From Saccharopolyspora galaxeae (GTDB taxonomy: Bacteria > Actinomycetota > Actinomycetes > Mycobacteriales > Pseudonocardiaceae), in the NCBI RefSeq assembly GCF_016526145.1, contig NZ_JADDUE010000006.1:342615-406614 (forward strand): 64,000 nt of DNA, given 5' to 3'. The notes below the pieces were generated by a model. The model searched no databases and was not told where the DNA came from. It saw nothing but the letters and a program-made list of their open reading frames with translations. Made by a program: the position numbers and the translations under genes. The first letter of the stretch is position 1, and every line of letters begins with the position of its first letter. This document shows positions 8,666 through 18,428 of this stretch, piece after piece.

Positions 8666-11224
8666 GTGGAGAGCGAGGATTCGCGGAACGAGCCGGAAGA
8701 CGTCGTGCTGAACTCGGTCGGTGGCGGAGTCAACGGCCCGGTGGTTAAGGCGAGCCGTATCCGGGACGTGATCATCCACCAGCACGCCGGTCCGCGGCCG
8801 AATCTGCCGCACCGCATCGGCGCGGTGCCTGCTCGCGTGGGGTGCTTTCAACAGCGCCGGCCGGTCGACGCGGGCGAGTTCGTGCCCGCGGGAACGGGAC
8901 GAGTGCTCTCCGGCCTCGGCGGGGTGGGCAAGACGCAGCTCGCGGCCGAGCTGGCCGAACACTTGTGGTTCGAAGGCGAGATCGAGCTGCTGGTCTGGGT
9001 CGCGGCGAGCTCCCGAGAGGCGATCACCTCGGCCTACGCCGCCGCTGCCGCCGAACTCGGCTGGGACCCGGACGGGAACCCGGAGCGCGGGCCGGAACGG
9101 TTCCTGGCCGGACTCGCCTCGTCCTCGTGGCGTTGGCTGGTGGTGCTCGACGACCTGCGCAGTCCCGGCGACGCCACCGGTCTGTGGCCGCCGGACCGGC
9201 CGCAGGGCCGGACGCTCGCCACGACGCGGCGTCGCGACGCCGCGTTGGTGCACGATCGGCGCGAGCTGGTCGACATCGGCGTGTTCACCGCGGAACAGTC
9301 GCTCGCCTACCTGACGGCTCGGCTGGCCAACCGGCCGCAGGGTGCTGAAAGCGCCGCCGAGCTCACCGGTGCCGAAGGCGCCGCCGACTTCGCCGGTGCC
9401 GAAGGTGCCGCCGAGCTCGCCGCCGACCTCGGCCACCTCCCGCTGGCGCTGGCGCAGGCCGCCGCCTACCTGCTCGATGAGGATCTGGATTGCCACGAGT
9501 ACCGGGCGCTGCTGGCCGATCGGAGCCGCAGGCTCGCCGACGTGCTTCCCGAGCAGGAGGCGCTGCCGGACGAGCAGGTCGATCCGGTGACCGCGACCTT
9601 GGCGCTGTCGGTCGAGCTGGCGGGGCGGCTGCGACCAGTGGGCTTGGCGCCGAAGGTGCTGGAAGTCGCCGCGATGCTCGACCCGCAAGGCATCCCCGCG
9701 GAAGTGTTCACCAGCACGGCGGTCCGCGCGTACCTGGAGCGGGTCACCGGTGACGCCGTGGATCAGCACGCAGTGCGCAGCGCGCTGCGGTGCCTGCATC
9801 GGCTGAACCTGATCACCGAGGACAGCGGCGCGAACTCGCGGCGAGTGCGGGTGCACGCACTGGTGCAGCGCGCGGCTCGGGACCAGCTCACAGCAGACCA
9901 GCTCGGTGCACTGGTGCACTCCGCAGCGGACGGGCTGTACGAGACGTGGCCGCGGGAACGTTCCGGGGACCTGATCCCTACCTTGCGCACGAACACCGAA
10001 GCGCTGCACCCGCATGCACCGGGTCATCTCTACGAGTGTTGCTGCCACCCCTTGCTGTTCCTGGTCGGGGCGAGCCTGGGCCGCAGCGGAGCGGTGACCG
10101 CCGCGGTCGAGCACTTCCAGCGGATGCGCGAGACCGCGGCGCGCTACTCCGATCCGGAACAGCACGGAGTGCTGACCATTCGCCTGGAACTCGCGTGGTG
10201 GCGCGGGGTGGCGGGCGACCTCGATGCCGCCGTCGCCGACACGGAGCAGGTGGCCGACGTCCGTGCGCAGGCGTTCGGGCCGGACAGCCCTGCGGCGTTG
10301 GAGGCCCGCGTCAACCTCGCCCGGCTGCGTTCCGAAAGCGGTGATGTGGCCGGTGGCCTGGCCGAGTTGAACAGCGTGGTGCCCGTCCTGATCCGGGTGC
10401 TCGGTGCCGATCACGATGACACGCTGAGTGCGCGGGTGTGCCTGGCCAACGATCAGGCCTCCCTCGGCGATATCGCGGGGTCCGTGACCGCGATGGAGGT
10501 GTTGCTGGCCGACATGCTGCGCACCCGCGAGAAGCAGGATCCGGGGGTGCTGAGCGTCCGGCACAGCCTGGCGCTGCGGCATGGTGAGGCCGGGCATGTC
10601 CAGCAGGCGGCAGCCGAATTCGGCGAGCTGCTCGAGGATCGGTTGCAGGTGCACGGACCGGACCACCCGAACACCTTGCAGACCCGCGGGTTGCTGGCCA
10701 CCTATCGAGCGCGCGCGGGCGAGCCCGAGCACGCGGTGGAGGAGCTGGAGATCCTGGTGCAGGACCGGCTGCGGGTGCAGGGACCCGATCACCCGGACAC
10801 GCTGTCCACCCGGGACGAGCTGGCCACGCAGCGCGCGGCCGCGGGCGATGCGCGGGGCGCGCTGGAGGAGATGGAAGGGCTGTTGCCCGATGCGCTGCGG
10901 GCATTGGGACGTTTGCACCCGACGACGTTGAGCATCCGGCAGGCTCTCGCCATCCGGCGCGGCGAGGCGGGCGACCCGCACGGGGCGGTCGAGTTGTTCG
11001 CCGATCTCGTTCCCGACACGCAGCGGGTGCTCGATCCACGTGCCCCCAATGCGCTGGCCGCCAGGCACAACTTCGCGTTCTGGCAGGCGGAGGCAGGCGA
11101 CACCGCGCAGGCGCTGGCCGAGTTGGAGAGCCTGCTGCCCGAGATGCTCCAGGTGCTGGGCGAGGATCATCCGCACACCCGCGCGACCCGGCTCAACATC
11201 GACCGGCTGCGGGGCGAGGACTGA
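8666..11224 (+). CDS. NLR-like NB-ARC/TPR ATPase with N-terminal amyloid-type (RHIM-like) motif
   Basis: An 852-residue STAND ATPase. Residues about 14-40 contain NSVGGGVNGPVVKA..I...IIHQH, resembling the N-x-V-x-G-x-V-x-G-PVVQA pattern of actinobacterial amyloid signalling motifs (BASS3/RHIM-like). The NB-ARC module follows: P-loop GLGGVGKT (83-90), Walker B VVLDDL (159-164), ATTR (185-188) and GHLPLAL (256-262). After a winged-helix-like region the last ~300 residues are tetratricopeptide repeats of the kinesin-light-chain type with repeated DHPDTLSTR-like ends. GTG at 8666 follows GGGAGGACGCGG. The family includes regulators and defence NLRs that oligomerise on a trigger and recruit an effector. 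Its stop is four bases from the stop of the convergent jetD, placing it beside a defence operon. No effector domain is fused. Confidence 0.85.
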   Translation: MESEDSRNEPEDVVLNSVGGGVNGPVVKASRIRDVIIHQHAGPRPNLPHRIGAVPARVGCFQQRRPVDAGEFVPAGTGRVLSGLGGVGKTQLAAELAEHLWFEGEIELLVWVAASSREAITSAYAAAAAELGWDPDGNPERGPERFLAGLASSSWRWLVVLDDLRSPGDATGLWPPDRPQGRTLATTRRRDAALVHDRRELVDIGVFTAEQSLAYLTARLANRPQGAESAAELTGAEGAADFAGAEGAAELAADLGHLPLALAQAAAYLLDEDLDCHEYRALLADRSRRLADVLPEQEALPDEQVDPVTATLALSVELAGRLRPVGLAPKVLEVAAMLDPQGIPAEVFTSTAVRAYLERVTGDAVDQHAVRSALRCLHRLNLITEDSGANSRRVRVHALVQRAARDQLTADQLGALVHSAADGLYETWPRERSGDLIPTLRTNTEALHPHAPGHLYECCCHPLLFLVGASLGRSGAVTAAVEHFQRMRETAARYSDPEQHGVLTIRLELAWWRGVAGDLDAAVADTEQVADVRAQAFGPDSPAALEARVNLARLRSESGDVAGGLAELNSVVPVLIRVLGADHDDTLSARVCLANDQASLGDIAGSVTAMEVLLADMLRTREKQDPGVLSVRHSLALRHGEAGHVQQAAAEFGELLEDRLQVHGPDHPNTLQTRGLLATYRARAGEPEHAVEELEILVQDRLRVQGPDHPDTLSTRDELATQRAAAGDARGALEEMEGLLPDALRALGRLHPTTLSIRQALAIRRGEAGDPHGAVELFADLVPDTQRVLDPRAPNALAARHNFAFWQAEAGDTAQALAELESLLPEMLQVLGEDHPHTRATRLNIDRLRGED
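9341..9421 (+). repeat. 27-bp in-frame tandem repeat, 3 copies, in the NLR-like gene
   Basis: Three consecutive 27-bp units (9341-9367, 9368-9394, 9395-9421), each reading GGTGC-GAA-G-GC-GCC-... and encoding GAEGAA-type nonapeptides. They sit between the ATTR and GHLPLAL motifs of the NB-ARC domain. Copies differ at a few positions, so this is an older minisatellite, but it keeps frame and could vary in copy number between strains. Confidence 0.8.
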
Positions 11225-11228
11225 CGGT

Positions 11229-12518
11229 TCAGCCGGGGCGCAGGTCGTTCAGCAGGGTGGACAGGACGATCTCCTCCTCGACCGCGCGGGAGGCCGTGGA
11301 CATCAGCTCGGCCAGGTCCGGGTCCCACGGCGTCTCGACCGGGGAGCCGACGAGCTGCGGCAGGTCGAGGCGGTCGGCCGCGGCGAGGTTGACTGCTTCC
11401 CGGTAGTCGGCCGCCGACATCCGCCACAGCCCCACCTCGTGCGCGGACCACAACTGCCGGGCGATCGAGACGCCCGCCCAGTCGAAATCCCCGTGGTAGC
11501 GCAGCGCAGCCCCGTCCGCGCGCAGCCGCGAGAGCAGCGACAACGCCACCGTCGTCGGCTGCCCCGACACGCACACGACCGGATGCCGGATCTCTTCCTG
11601 CGCGGCGGCTTCCAGCACCCGCGGGTTCTCGCAGACGGCGACGACCGTGCCCGGCGCGACCAGATTCCCCGGCGCCGCGGCCAAATCCCGATGCGTCAGA
11701 TGCGTCGGCAGACCCAGCTCACCGCGCCGCAGCACCATCCGGGACCACTCGTCGTCACCGGTCAGCGGCAGTGCCCAGCACAGCACCGTGGCGGAAACCT
11801 CGTCGAGCGCGACGCCGCAGCGCTCCCACAACGCCCGCCGGTCGCGTTCGTTCGCCGGGGGATCGATGCCGTGCGCGAGCGCCGCCGCGCGCAGCACGAC
11901 GCGGCTCAGCGTCGTTCCGCTGTCGAGTTCGTGCGCGCGACCGACGCGGCTTGCGAGGTCGGCGCGCGAGGTGAACGACTCCGGTTCACCGGCCGCCGGA
12001 TCCAGCACCATCGCGGAGAGCGCACCGGCCGCGTGCCGCAGCACCACGTCGAGCTCTTCCTCGGCGACCCGCCCGTACTGGTGCAGCCACTGCACCCACG
12101 GCTGCGCCCACTCGCGTTCGGCGAGGCCGTGCTCGGCGAGCGCGGCGAGGGCGGTTTCGGTGGTGCGGTCCCGCTTCTCGGCGCGCGCCGCGGTCGGCGA
12201 CTCGCGCGGTTCGACGGGCCGCTCGTGCAGGATCTCCAGCACCTGCGCCAAACCGAGGCCGAAGCGGGTGTCCTCGCGCAGCACCTTGTCCAATTTGGAC
12301 ACCATGATGCGGGAGTGGCCGAGGTACAGCGACCGGCCGTAGACCTCGCTGACCGCCTGCCGGGTCTGCTCGTCCGGCAGCGCGACGCTGAACCTGTCCG
12401 GGTTCCGCGGTGACTCCAGCGCTTCCCGCGCAGCCGCCCAGAAATCCCGCAGCTGCTCGCCGCCCCACACCGCGCGGACGTCCGCGCGCACCTCGTCCGA
12501 TCCGGGGTCGTCGCCCAC
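11229..12518 (-). CDS. jetD: Wadjet nuclease subunit JetD (TIGR02679/DUF2399 type)
   Basis: A 429-residue protein matching the last member of the conserved four-gene set TIGR02677-02680. The C-terminal Toprim-like domain shows TVVAVCENPRVL (metal-binding Glu) and YHGDFDWAG (DxD motif), as in topoisomerase VI A/Spo11-like nucleases; JetD cuts closed circular DNA in Wadjet systems. The N-terminal ~220 residues are the family-specific arm and winged-helix region. GTG at 12518 is preceded by GAGG about 9 bases upstream; the frame is open 13 codons further but without a better site. It is separated from jetC by about 300 bases with a hairpin and a palindrome, so it may have its own promoter. Confidence 0.88.
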   Translation of the reverse strand: MGDDPGSDEVRADVRAVWGGEQLRDFWAAAREALESPRNPDRFSVALPDEQTRQAVSEVYGRSLYLGHSRIMVSKLDKVLREDTRFGLGLAQVLEILHERPVEPRESPTAARAEKRDRTTETALAALAEHGLAEREWAQPWVQWLHQYGRVAEEELDVVLRHAAGALSAMVLDPAAGEPESFTSRADLASRVGRAHELDSGTTLSRVVLRAAALAHGIDPPANERDRRALWERCGVALDEVSATVLCWALPLTGDDEWSRMVLRRGELGLPTHLTHRDLAAAPGNLVAPGTVVAVCENPRVLEAAAQEEIRHPVVCVSGQPTTVALSLLSRLRADGAALRYHGDFDWAGVSIARQLWSAHEVGLWRMSAADYREAVNLAAADRLDLPQLVGSPVETPWDPDLAELMSTASRAVEEEIVLSTLLNDLRPG

Positions 12519-12685
12519 TGCTTCCCACCTCTGCCGCGAGTTCGTACAAGTCACCACCGGCGGGGGCTGCTCGGCCTGCCGCCGTTCTCGGCGCAGCGCA
12601 CCAGCGTAGTCGGCGCCGAAGTTTCGATCACTCGGGAAGCGCTCCGCGAGTTCGGCCGGACCGGGCAGCGGCCCACGTGCGTGGA

Positions 12686-12746
12686 GCGGAGGACGGCGTA
12701 CGTCCGCCGCACCCGAGTCCGGAACAGTCGTGACAAGGCATGCCTT
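12686..12746. promoter_or_regulatory. Hairpin and 12-bp palindrome between jetC and jetD
   Basis: The 298-base gap between jetC and jetD holds an imperfect hairpin (GCGGAGGACG, loop GCGTA, CGTCCGCCGC; 12686-12710) and a perfect 12-bp palindrome AAGGCATGCCTT (12735-12746). Reading on the minus strand the palindrome comes first, then the hairpin, then jetD. I infer an operator plus an attenuator-like structure that could set JetD apart from JetABC. No other gene is seen in the gap. Confidence 0.4.
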
Positions 12747-12816
12747 CCCCGCAGCGGCCCGGAGATCCCGCAGCTGCGCGACCGCATACGCGGGGACGTC
12801 CGCTTCGTTCGCCGGA

Positions 12817-15800
12817 TCAGGTCTCGGCGCGCTCCATGTCGCGGCCGTCCCACGTGGTGTGCGTGCAGGCGATGCCGTGGCCGCTGCGGGGGCGCAGCAC
12901 GTCGTAGATGTGCATCTTCGGGATCTTCGGCGACACGCCCCAACCGCTGGGCCAGGTGATCAACCAGTCCATGTCCAGGTCCACCAGCAGGCCCAGCATC
13001 CGCGCGATCGTCGGATCGTCGAGCCGCTCGAAGGCCTCGTCCAGCAGCACCAGCCGCAGCGGCCCGCGATCACCGGAGGCGACGCTGACCGCGTCGTAGA
13101 ACGCCGCCGCCGCGGCGAACAGGGTGACGTAGGAGATCAGCCGCGTCTCGCCGGAGGAGAGCTGTCGCAGCCGCCGCACCCGGGGCTTGCCCTCCGGCCC
13201 GACATCGCGCACCCGCACGGTGAACGCGAACCACGAGCGGTAGTCCAGCGCCCGCGCAAGGATCTCCGCGTAGCCGCCGGTGGCGCTGTCCCGCTCGGCC
13301 TCGATCAGATCGGTGAACACGCGCCGCAGCAGCGCGTCCTGCTCCTCGCTGCGGTTGGCGAACGGGGTGCGCACCAGCTCGATGGCCTGCTTGATGTCGT
13401 CGCCCAGCGACGGCGCCGGTTCCCACTCCAGCTGCACGTGCACGCCTTGGCTGGAGCGGGCGCCGTCGAGCACCTCGTTCATCCGCTTGCACAGGTTCTC
13501 GGCCACCCGCATCTGCCCGCGCAGCCGCTCCGCGAGGTCGCGGATCAGGTAGTCGGCGAAGATCGAGCGGTAGCGCTCACCCAGATAGCTGCGCTGCTCG
13601 GCGAGCCGCTCGGCGACCCGGCGGGCGGCGTCGGCCACCGGCTGCGGACCTTCCTCGCCGGTCACCGTCACCGTGAGCACGCCGTGCTGGTCGCCCGCGC
13701 TGATGTCGTAGCCGCCGCTGAGCGACTGCTGCAACGCCTGGAACCGGTTGAGCACGGCGGTTTCGCCCGCGGTCTTGCGCTCGCCTGCGGCCGCCAGCAG
13801 CTCGGCGGCTCTGTCGAGTTCGGACGGAGCTTCGGCCTGCGGCGCGTCGTCGGCGTCCTCTTCGCCGACGACCTGCGCGGCCGCCCACAGCCCCGGGATG
13901 CGCAGCGCGGCGTCGAAGGCCTCCGCGGCGGAATCCGCCTCGGACTCGCGGCCTTCGAGCTGACCGTGCTTGGTCTCCCACTGCGTCTCCAGCCGGACCA
14001 CCTGCTCGCGCGCGGTGCTGATCCGCTCCCGAGCGGCAGGCAGGTCCTCGCGCAGCTGCGCGCGCTCGCGGTCCAGCGCACCGACCTTGTCGGCGATCTC
14101 ACGGGCTTCACCGCCGACGGCCTCGTTCAGCTCGGCCAGTCCGGCGGCCTGCTCGGCGAACTCGGAGCAGCGCTGCTCGGCCTGCGACTCGGCCTCCATC
14201 CGGTCGGCCACCGCCGCGTCGTGGTGCAGCGAGATGTCCCGCAGGTCGGCCAGCGTGGCCAGGCAGCGGGACTCGATCGCCTCGTGCAGCGCGTCGATCG
14301 CGGAGCGGGCGTCGGTGGCCGCGCGGTTGGCGTGCTCCAGCGCCTGCGTCTCCGGCGGCAGGTCGGCTTCACCGGCCGCGCGCACCAGTTCCGAGCGGGC
14401 GGCCTGCCACCGCTGATCGGCCTGGTCGTGCTGTTCGCGGGCTTGCGCGGCGTGCCGTTGGGCGTCCTCGGCGGCTTCGTTGGCGCTGGTGAGCTTGGCG
14501 TGCGCGGTGAGCAGGTCGCCGTCGTCGGGGTAGGACTCCAGGTGCTTGTCCAGTGCCTCGGCCTGCTCGGTCGCTTCGCGGTGGCGCCGCTCGACGTCGC
14601 CGATCCGCTCGCGCAGCGCGGCCAGTTCCTCTTCGAGCTCGGCGATCCGCCGCGCGCGTGATGCTTCCCGCGCGCCGGCGCCGACGTACTCCGCGGCGTC
14701 CTTGTGCCAGCGGCCCGCGAGCACGCCCGCCCGCCAGCGGCCGTCCACCGCGACGCCCAGCCCCCGCTCGTCCGAAGCGGCCGCCGCGTCCGAAGTGGAC
14801 ACCGACGCGAGCAGTGCGGCGACCCGCTCGGCGGGCACCGGCGAATCCGGCTCGGCGGCCGGAGTCAGCAGGTCGGCCAGCGTGCCGCCGGTCGCTGCGG
14901 CTGCGGGCACCGCCAGCAGGTCGGCAGGCTCGGCGAGCTCGCCGCGTTCCGTGACCCAGGCGTTGAGCAGCCCGCTGGCCTGCAACGCCGCCTCGAGACC
15001 GGCCTGCTCGTCCGCGCCGAGCGACGGCTGGAAGTCGACCAGCCGGTAGAAGGCGCGCCCGGCGGCGGAATCCCGCTCGGCCGTGGCCCAAGCCGGGCGA
15101 TCCGGGACGCGCTCGTGCCCCGCCCGCAGCTCGGCGAGTTCCTGCTCGCCGGTGCGCGCACGGGTGCGCAGCTCGTCGAGCTCGCGGTCCACCTCGGAGA
15201 TCCGCTGCCGCGCCTCCTGCAGTTTCGGCCGCGCCCAGCGGCGGGTGAGTTCCCGCGCCTGGCGCGTCGCCGCGCGGTCCGCCAGCAGCGCTTCGGCCTC
15301 CGGCGGCTCCGGCACCGGATCGTCCGAAGTGGACAGCGGCCAGTCGGCTGCCCAGCGCCGGACGTTGTCCCGCCACGTGCTCGCGGCCTCGGAGAGCCCC
15401 TGGTGCGCTTCGTTGCGCCGCCCGGCGGCTTCGGTGGCGATCAGCTGCGCTTGGCGCGCCTGCTGCTGCAGCTTGGCGACCTGCTCCTGCTGGCCGTCCA
15501 GTTCCACGGCCTGCTGGTGCAGCGCCAGCGTCAACGCGCCGCGCTGCTGCGCGACCGTGCCCGCGTGCGCGGCGCGATCGGCCGCGGCGCGGTACTGCTC
15601 GGCCAGCGCGTCGGTGCCGACCTCGGGGGCGCTGCGGCGTTCGATCTCCAGCGGCTCGGCGTCGGCCTCCGGCGCCGCACGCACCCGGTCCGGAGTGCTC
15701 ACCGGCTCCGCCTTCGGCACCTCCGGCGGGCGCGGCACCAGGCCGCCGTCCAGCCCGGCCGCGGACAACTGCCGGTTCGCCCGCTGCGCCGCCTGCTCGG

Positions 15801-17157
15801 CCGACTCGCCGTCGCCGACCAGCCGCCGCAGCGTGCCCAGCACCGACTCCAGCGAGCGGTCCTCCTGCCCGCGCTGCCGCGCTGCGGTGTCCAGCGCCGA
15901 CGCGGCCGCCGAGCGGGCGCCTTCCACGACCCGCTCGCGGTCGCGGAGGTTCTGCAGTTCGGCGTAGGCCGGGTGCGAGCGCAGCGCCTCGACACTCGAT
16001 TCCAGGCGGCCTTCGCGCTGCTCCAGCTCGGTCACCGACTGCTGCGCGGCGTCCCGGTCCGCGCGGTGCGCGGTGAGCTGCTTCTCCAGCTTCGCCAGCT
16101 CGTTGCGCAGCGAGCGCAGCTTGTCGCGGGCGGTCCGCATCGCCTCCGCGCGCTCGCGCAGCGCTCCCAGCGCGTAACCGGAATAGGCGGACAGGAACGC
16201 GCCCAGCGCCTTGTCCGCGCCGGTGAGCCGGACGATGTTCTCCCGGATCGACTCCAGGTCGTCGAACGAGGTCGCCAGCCGCTCGATCAGCGCGGGCTCC
16301 AGCGGCGGCAGCGCATCGGAGAGGATCTGCTCCAGCTGTCCTTCCAGTACCTTCAGGCCGACGTCCGGGTTGCGCAGCGTCCGCTGCAGGTGCAGCAGAT
16401 CGCCGTAGCGCGCCGCGGGCACGCCGTAGACCTGCGCGGCGATCTTCGCGCGGAACGCCTGGTCGTCGAGCACGCAGTCGGCGCCGAGCACGTCGCGCAG
16501 CTGCGCCGGGCCGAGCGGCACCCGCTCCGGGCCGATCAGGTGCAGCGTGTGGCCCACCCGGCGGGTGGTGATGAAGCGCCACGAGTCACTGACCGCCTGC
16601 GAGGTCTTCGACGCCTTCACGCCGACCCCGCAGGTCAGGAACTCCTCGCCGCCGTCGGGGCGATCGCGGCGCAGCTCCACCCACGCGTAGCCGATGCGGT
16701 TCGGGCCGCCGGGGTACTCGTCGAGCATCAGGCGGCGGATGCTGACCGTGTCGAAGCCCTTGGAACCGAGCTGGCGCAGGTCGCCGTCCAGGCACAGCGG
16801 CAGCAGCAGCTCCAGGGTGCGGGACTTGCCGGAGCCGTTGGTGCCCTGGAAGATCGCGCGGCCGCCGGAGAGGTCGAAGGTGTTCTCGGCGTACTGCCAG
16901 ATGTTCACGATGCCGCCGCGGTGCAGGCGCCAGCGGTGCACCCCGGGCGCCGCGGGGTCGTCGGCGGCGAACTCGTGCGAGCCGTCCGCGGCGGAGTTCG
17001 CAGCCGGGAGATCCGGCGCCCGCATCGCATCGGTGGCCGAAGAGCTCGCGGGCGGGGCCGCACCACCGGCGCCATCGTCCGAGGTCGCGCCGTTCGACAG
17101 TGCGCCGTCGGAGATCGCGCCGTCCGGGTTCGCCGGGTTCGCCTCGTCGGGGGTCAC
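12817..17157 (-). CDS. jetC: Wadjet SMC-like ATPase JetC (TIGR02680 type)
   Basis: A 1446-residue SMC/MukB-like ATPase. Near residue 110 it has the Walker A GTNGSGKS; the C-terminal ~150 residues hold the signature LSSGETRLISY and Walker B LRLVLLDEAFERLDD. Between them are about 1000 residues of charged, heptad-rich coiled coil. This is the motor that extrudes DNA loops in the JetABC complex so that JetD can cleave small circular plasmids. A low-complexity acidic/Ser-rich leader of about 70 residues precedes the ATPase. The GTG at 17157 overlaps the jetB stop (GTGA), which settles the start; the reading frame stays open to 18567 but that part is antisense-frame shadow of jetB. Confidence 0.93.
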   Translation of the reverse strand: MTPDEANPANPDGAISDGALSNGATSDDGAGGAAPPASSSATDAMRAPDLPAANSAADGSHEFAADDPAAPGVHRWRLHRGGIVNIWQYAENTFDLSGGRAIFQGTNGSGKSRTLELLLPLCLDGDLRQLGSKGFDTVSIRRLMLDEYPGGPNRIGYAWVELRRDRPDGGEEFLTCGVGVKASKTSQAVSDSWRFITTRRVGHTLHLIGPERVPLGPAQLRDVLGADCVLDDQAFRAKIAAQVYGVPAARYGDLLHLQRTLRNPDVGLKVLEGQLEQILSDALPPLEPALIERLATSFDDLESIRENIVRLTGADKALGAFLSAYSGYALGALRERAEAMRTARDKLRSLRNELAKLEKQLTAHRADRDAAQQSVTELEQREGRLESSVEALRSHPAYAELQNLRDRERVVEGARSAAASALDTAARQRGQEDRSLESVLGTLRRLVGDGESAEQAAQRANRQLSAAGLDGGLVPRPPEVPKAEPVSTPDRVRAAPEADAEPLEIERRSAPEVGTDALAEQYRAAADRAAHAGTVAQQRGALTLALHQQAVELDGQQEQVAKLQQQARQAQLIATEAAGRRNEAHQGLSEAASTWRDNVRRWAADWPLSTSDDPVPEPPEAEALLADRAATRQARELTRRWARPKLQEARQRISEVDRELDELRTRARTGEQELAELRAGHERVPDRPAWATAERDSAAGRAFYRLVDFQPSLGADEQAGLEAALQASGLLNAWVTERGELAEPADLLAVPAAAATGGTLADLLTPAAEPDSPVPAERVAALLASVSTSDAAAASDERGLGVAVDGRWRAGVLAGRWHKDAAEYVGAGAREASRARRIAELEEELAALRERIGDVERRHREATEQAEALDKHLESYPDDGDLLTAHAKLTSANEAAEDAQRHAAQAREQHDQADQRWQAARSELVRAAGEADLPPETQALEHANRAATDARSAIDALHEAIESRCLATLADLRDISLHHDAAVADRMEAESQAEQRCSEFAEQAAGLAELNEAVGGEAREIADKVGALDRERAQLREDLPAARERISTAREQVVRLETQWETKHGQLEGRESEADSAAEAFDAALRIPGLWAAAQVVGEEDADDAPQAEAPSELDRAAELLAAAGERKTAGETAVLNRFQALQQSLSGGYDISAGDQHGVLTVTVTGEEGPQPVADAARRVAERLAEQRSYLGERYRSIFADYLIRDLAERLRGQMRVAENLCKRMNEVLDGARSSQGVHVQLEWEPAPSLGDDIKQAIELVRTPFANRSEEQDALLRRVFTDLIEAERDSATGGYAEILARALDYRSWFAFTVRVRDVGPEGKPRVRRLRQLSSGETRLISYVTLFAAAAAFYDAVSVASGDRGPLRLVLLDEAFERLDDPTIARMLGLLVDLDMDWLITWPSGWGVSPKIPKMHIYDVLRPRSGHGIACTHTTWDGRDMERAET

Positions 17158-18428
17158 CGTGGACCGTCCTCTTCCAAGTCGTCGAACAGGGACAAGCCGG
17201 GCGGTTCCGGCGCGGGAGCGGGCTCCGGTTCGCGGCCCGGTGCCGGAGTCGCGTCCGGCTCCGGCAGCCAGCGGTGCGCGGCCGGGCTCAGCCACCAGGT
17301 CTCGCCGTCGGCGGCCGAGCCTTGCGAGTCGGCTGCCGGGTCTCCGCCGCCCGGCTCCGCGGTGTCCGGCGCGCGCAGCAGCCCCAGCCGCTGCAGCAGT
17401 CCTGCGACGTCGCCGACCAGTTCCTCCTGGTCCTCGGTCGCCTGCCGGGACCACGCCGCCGGGTAGGACTCGACCAGCTCGCCGCAGACCTCCCGGAGAT
17501 CCTGCCAGGTCACCGGATGCGCCCCGGTGCCCTCCCGCGGTTCGCCGCGGGCCAGCAGCTCCGGCAGCGCCAGCAGTGCGATACGCGCGACCGTGCCGGG
17601 GCCGGGGAACAGCGTGTCGGTCAGGTAGTCCTCCGGGTCGCTGACCACGACGCCTTCCGAGCGGACCTCGGTGACCAGCCCGAAGAACCGCTCCAGCAGC
17701 CGGGCTTCGGTCCCGAAGTGCTTGAGCAGCCATTCCCGCTGCTGCGCGGGCAGATCCTCGTAGAGCACCACGGGGTCCTCCACGAGCCTGCGCCGCACCG
17801 CGTGCTCCACGCTGCGCGGACCGGCCTGCGCGGCGGTCGCGACGAGGTCCTCCGGACCGTCGGCCTCGGCGATCGGTCCGGCCGGGAGCCTGCCCAGCAG
17901 GTCGGTGTCGATGGTGATCAGCGCCTCCGCCGAGGAGTCCGCGGCGTTCACGGTGCCCTCGGTCTCGGTGATCACTCCGAGGCTGACCAGGTGCCGCAGC
18001 GCGGCGGTGAGCGCGCGCCGATCGCCGGTGTCGTCGGCCACCGGCACCCCGGCCTCCACGGCCGCCGCGCGCACGTCGACGACCAGGCGGGACAGCAGCA
18101 CCTGCCGGCCGATGCCGGTGAGCGTGGCCAGCGTCAACGCCAGGTACGCGTACCCGCGCGGGGACAGCGACGGTTCGCCGCGGGTGGCGTCCTCGCCGGG
18201 ACCGGCCTTGTAGAGCCGCGCGAACCTGCGTTCCACCACGAGCCGGTAGCCCAGCAGCGAGGAGAACAACTCGTGCAGCGCCGCGCGCTGGCGGTAGATC
18301 ATCGGCAGCAGGTCGCCGTCCGGCGAGCCGGGCCGCAGCAGCGGCCTGCGCAGCAGCGCACGCGCGCAGCGGACGACGTTGCCCGCGTCGATCTCGGAGA
18401 GTTCGTCGAAGACCTTGGTCGCGTTCAC
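17154..18428 (-). CDS. jetB: Wadjet subunit JetB (TIGR02678/DUF2398, MukE/kleisin-partner type)
   Basis: A 424-residue protein of the DUF2398 family. It is built largely of winged-helix-like segments (RRALTAALRHLVSLGVITE..., ALITIDTDLLGRLP), has a LLEDP-like element (RRRLVEDPVVLYEDLP) typical of the family, and ends in a Pro/Glu-rich tail. JetB corresponds to MksE/MukE and bridges the kleisin to the SMC heads. It is coupled to jetA by an ATGA overlap at its start and to jetC by a GTGA overlap at its stop, so A, B and C are made in fixed proportion. Confidence 0.9.
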   Translation of the reverse strand: MNATKVFDELSEIDAGNVVRCARALLRRPLLRPGSPDGDLLPMIYRQRAALHELFSSLLGYRLVVERRFARLYKAGPGEDATRGEPSLSPRGYAYLALTLATLTGIGRQVLLSRLVVDVRAAAVEAGVPVADDTGDRRALTAALRHLVSLGVITETEGTVNAADSSAEALITIDTDLLGRLPAGPIAEADGPEDLVATAAQAGPRSVEHAVRRRLVEDPVVLYEDLPAQQREWLLKHFGTEARLLERFFGLVTEVRSEGVVVSDPEDYLTDTLFPGPGTVARIALLALPELLARGEPREGTGAHPVTWQDLREVCGELVESYPAAWSRQATEDQEELVGDVAGLLQRLGLLRAPDTAEPGGGDPAADSQGSAADGETWWLSPAAHRWLPEPDATPAPGREPEPAPAPEPPGLSLFDDLEEDGPR

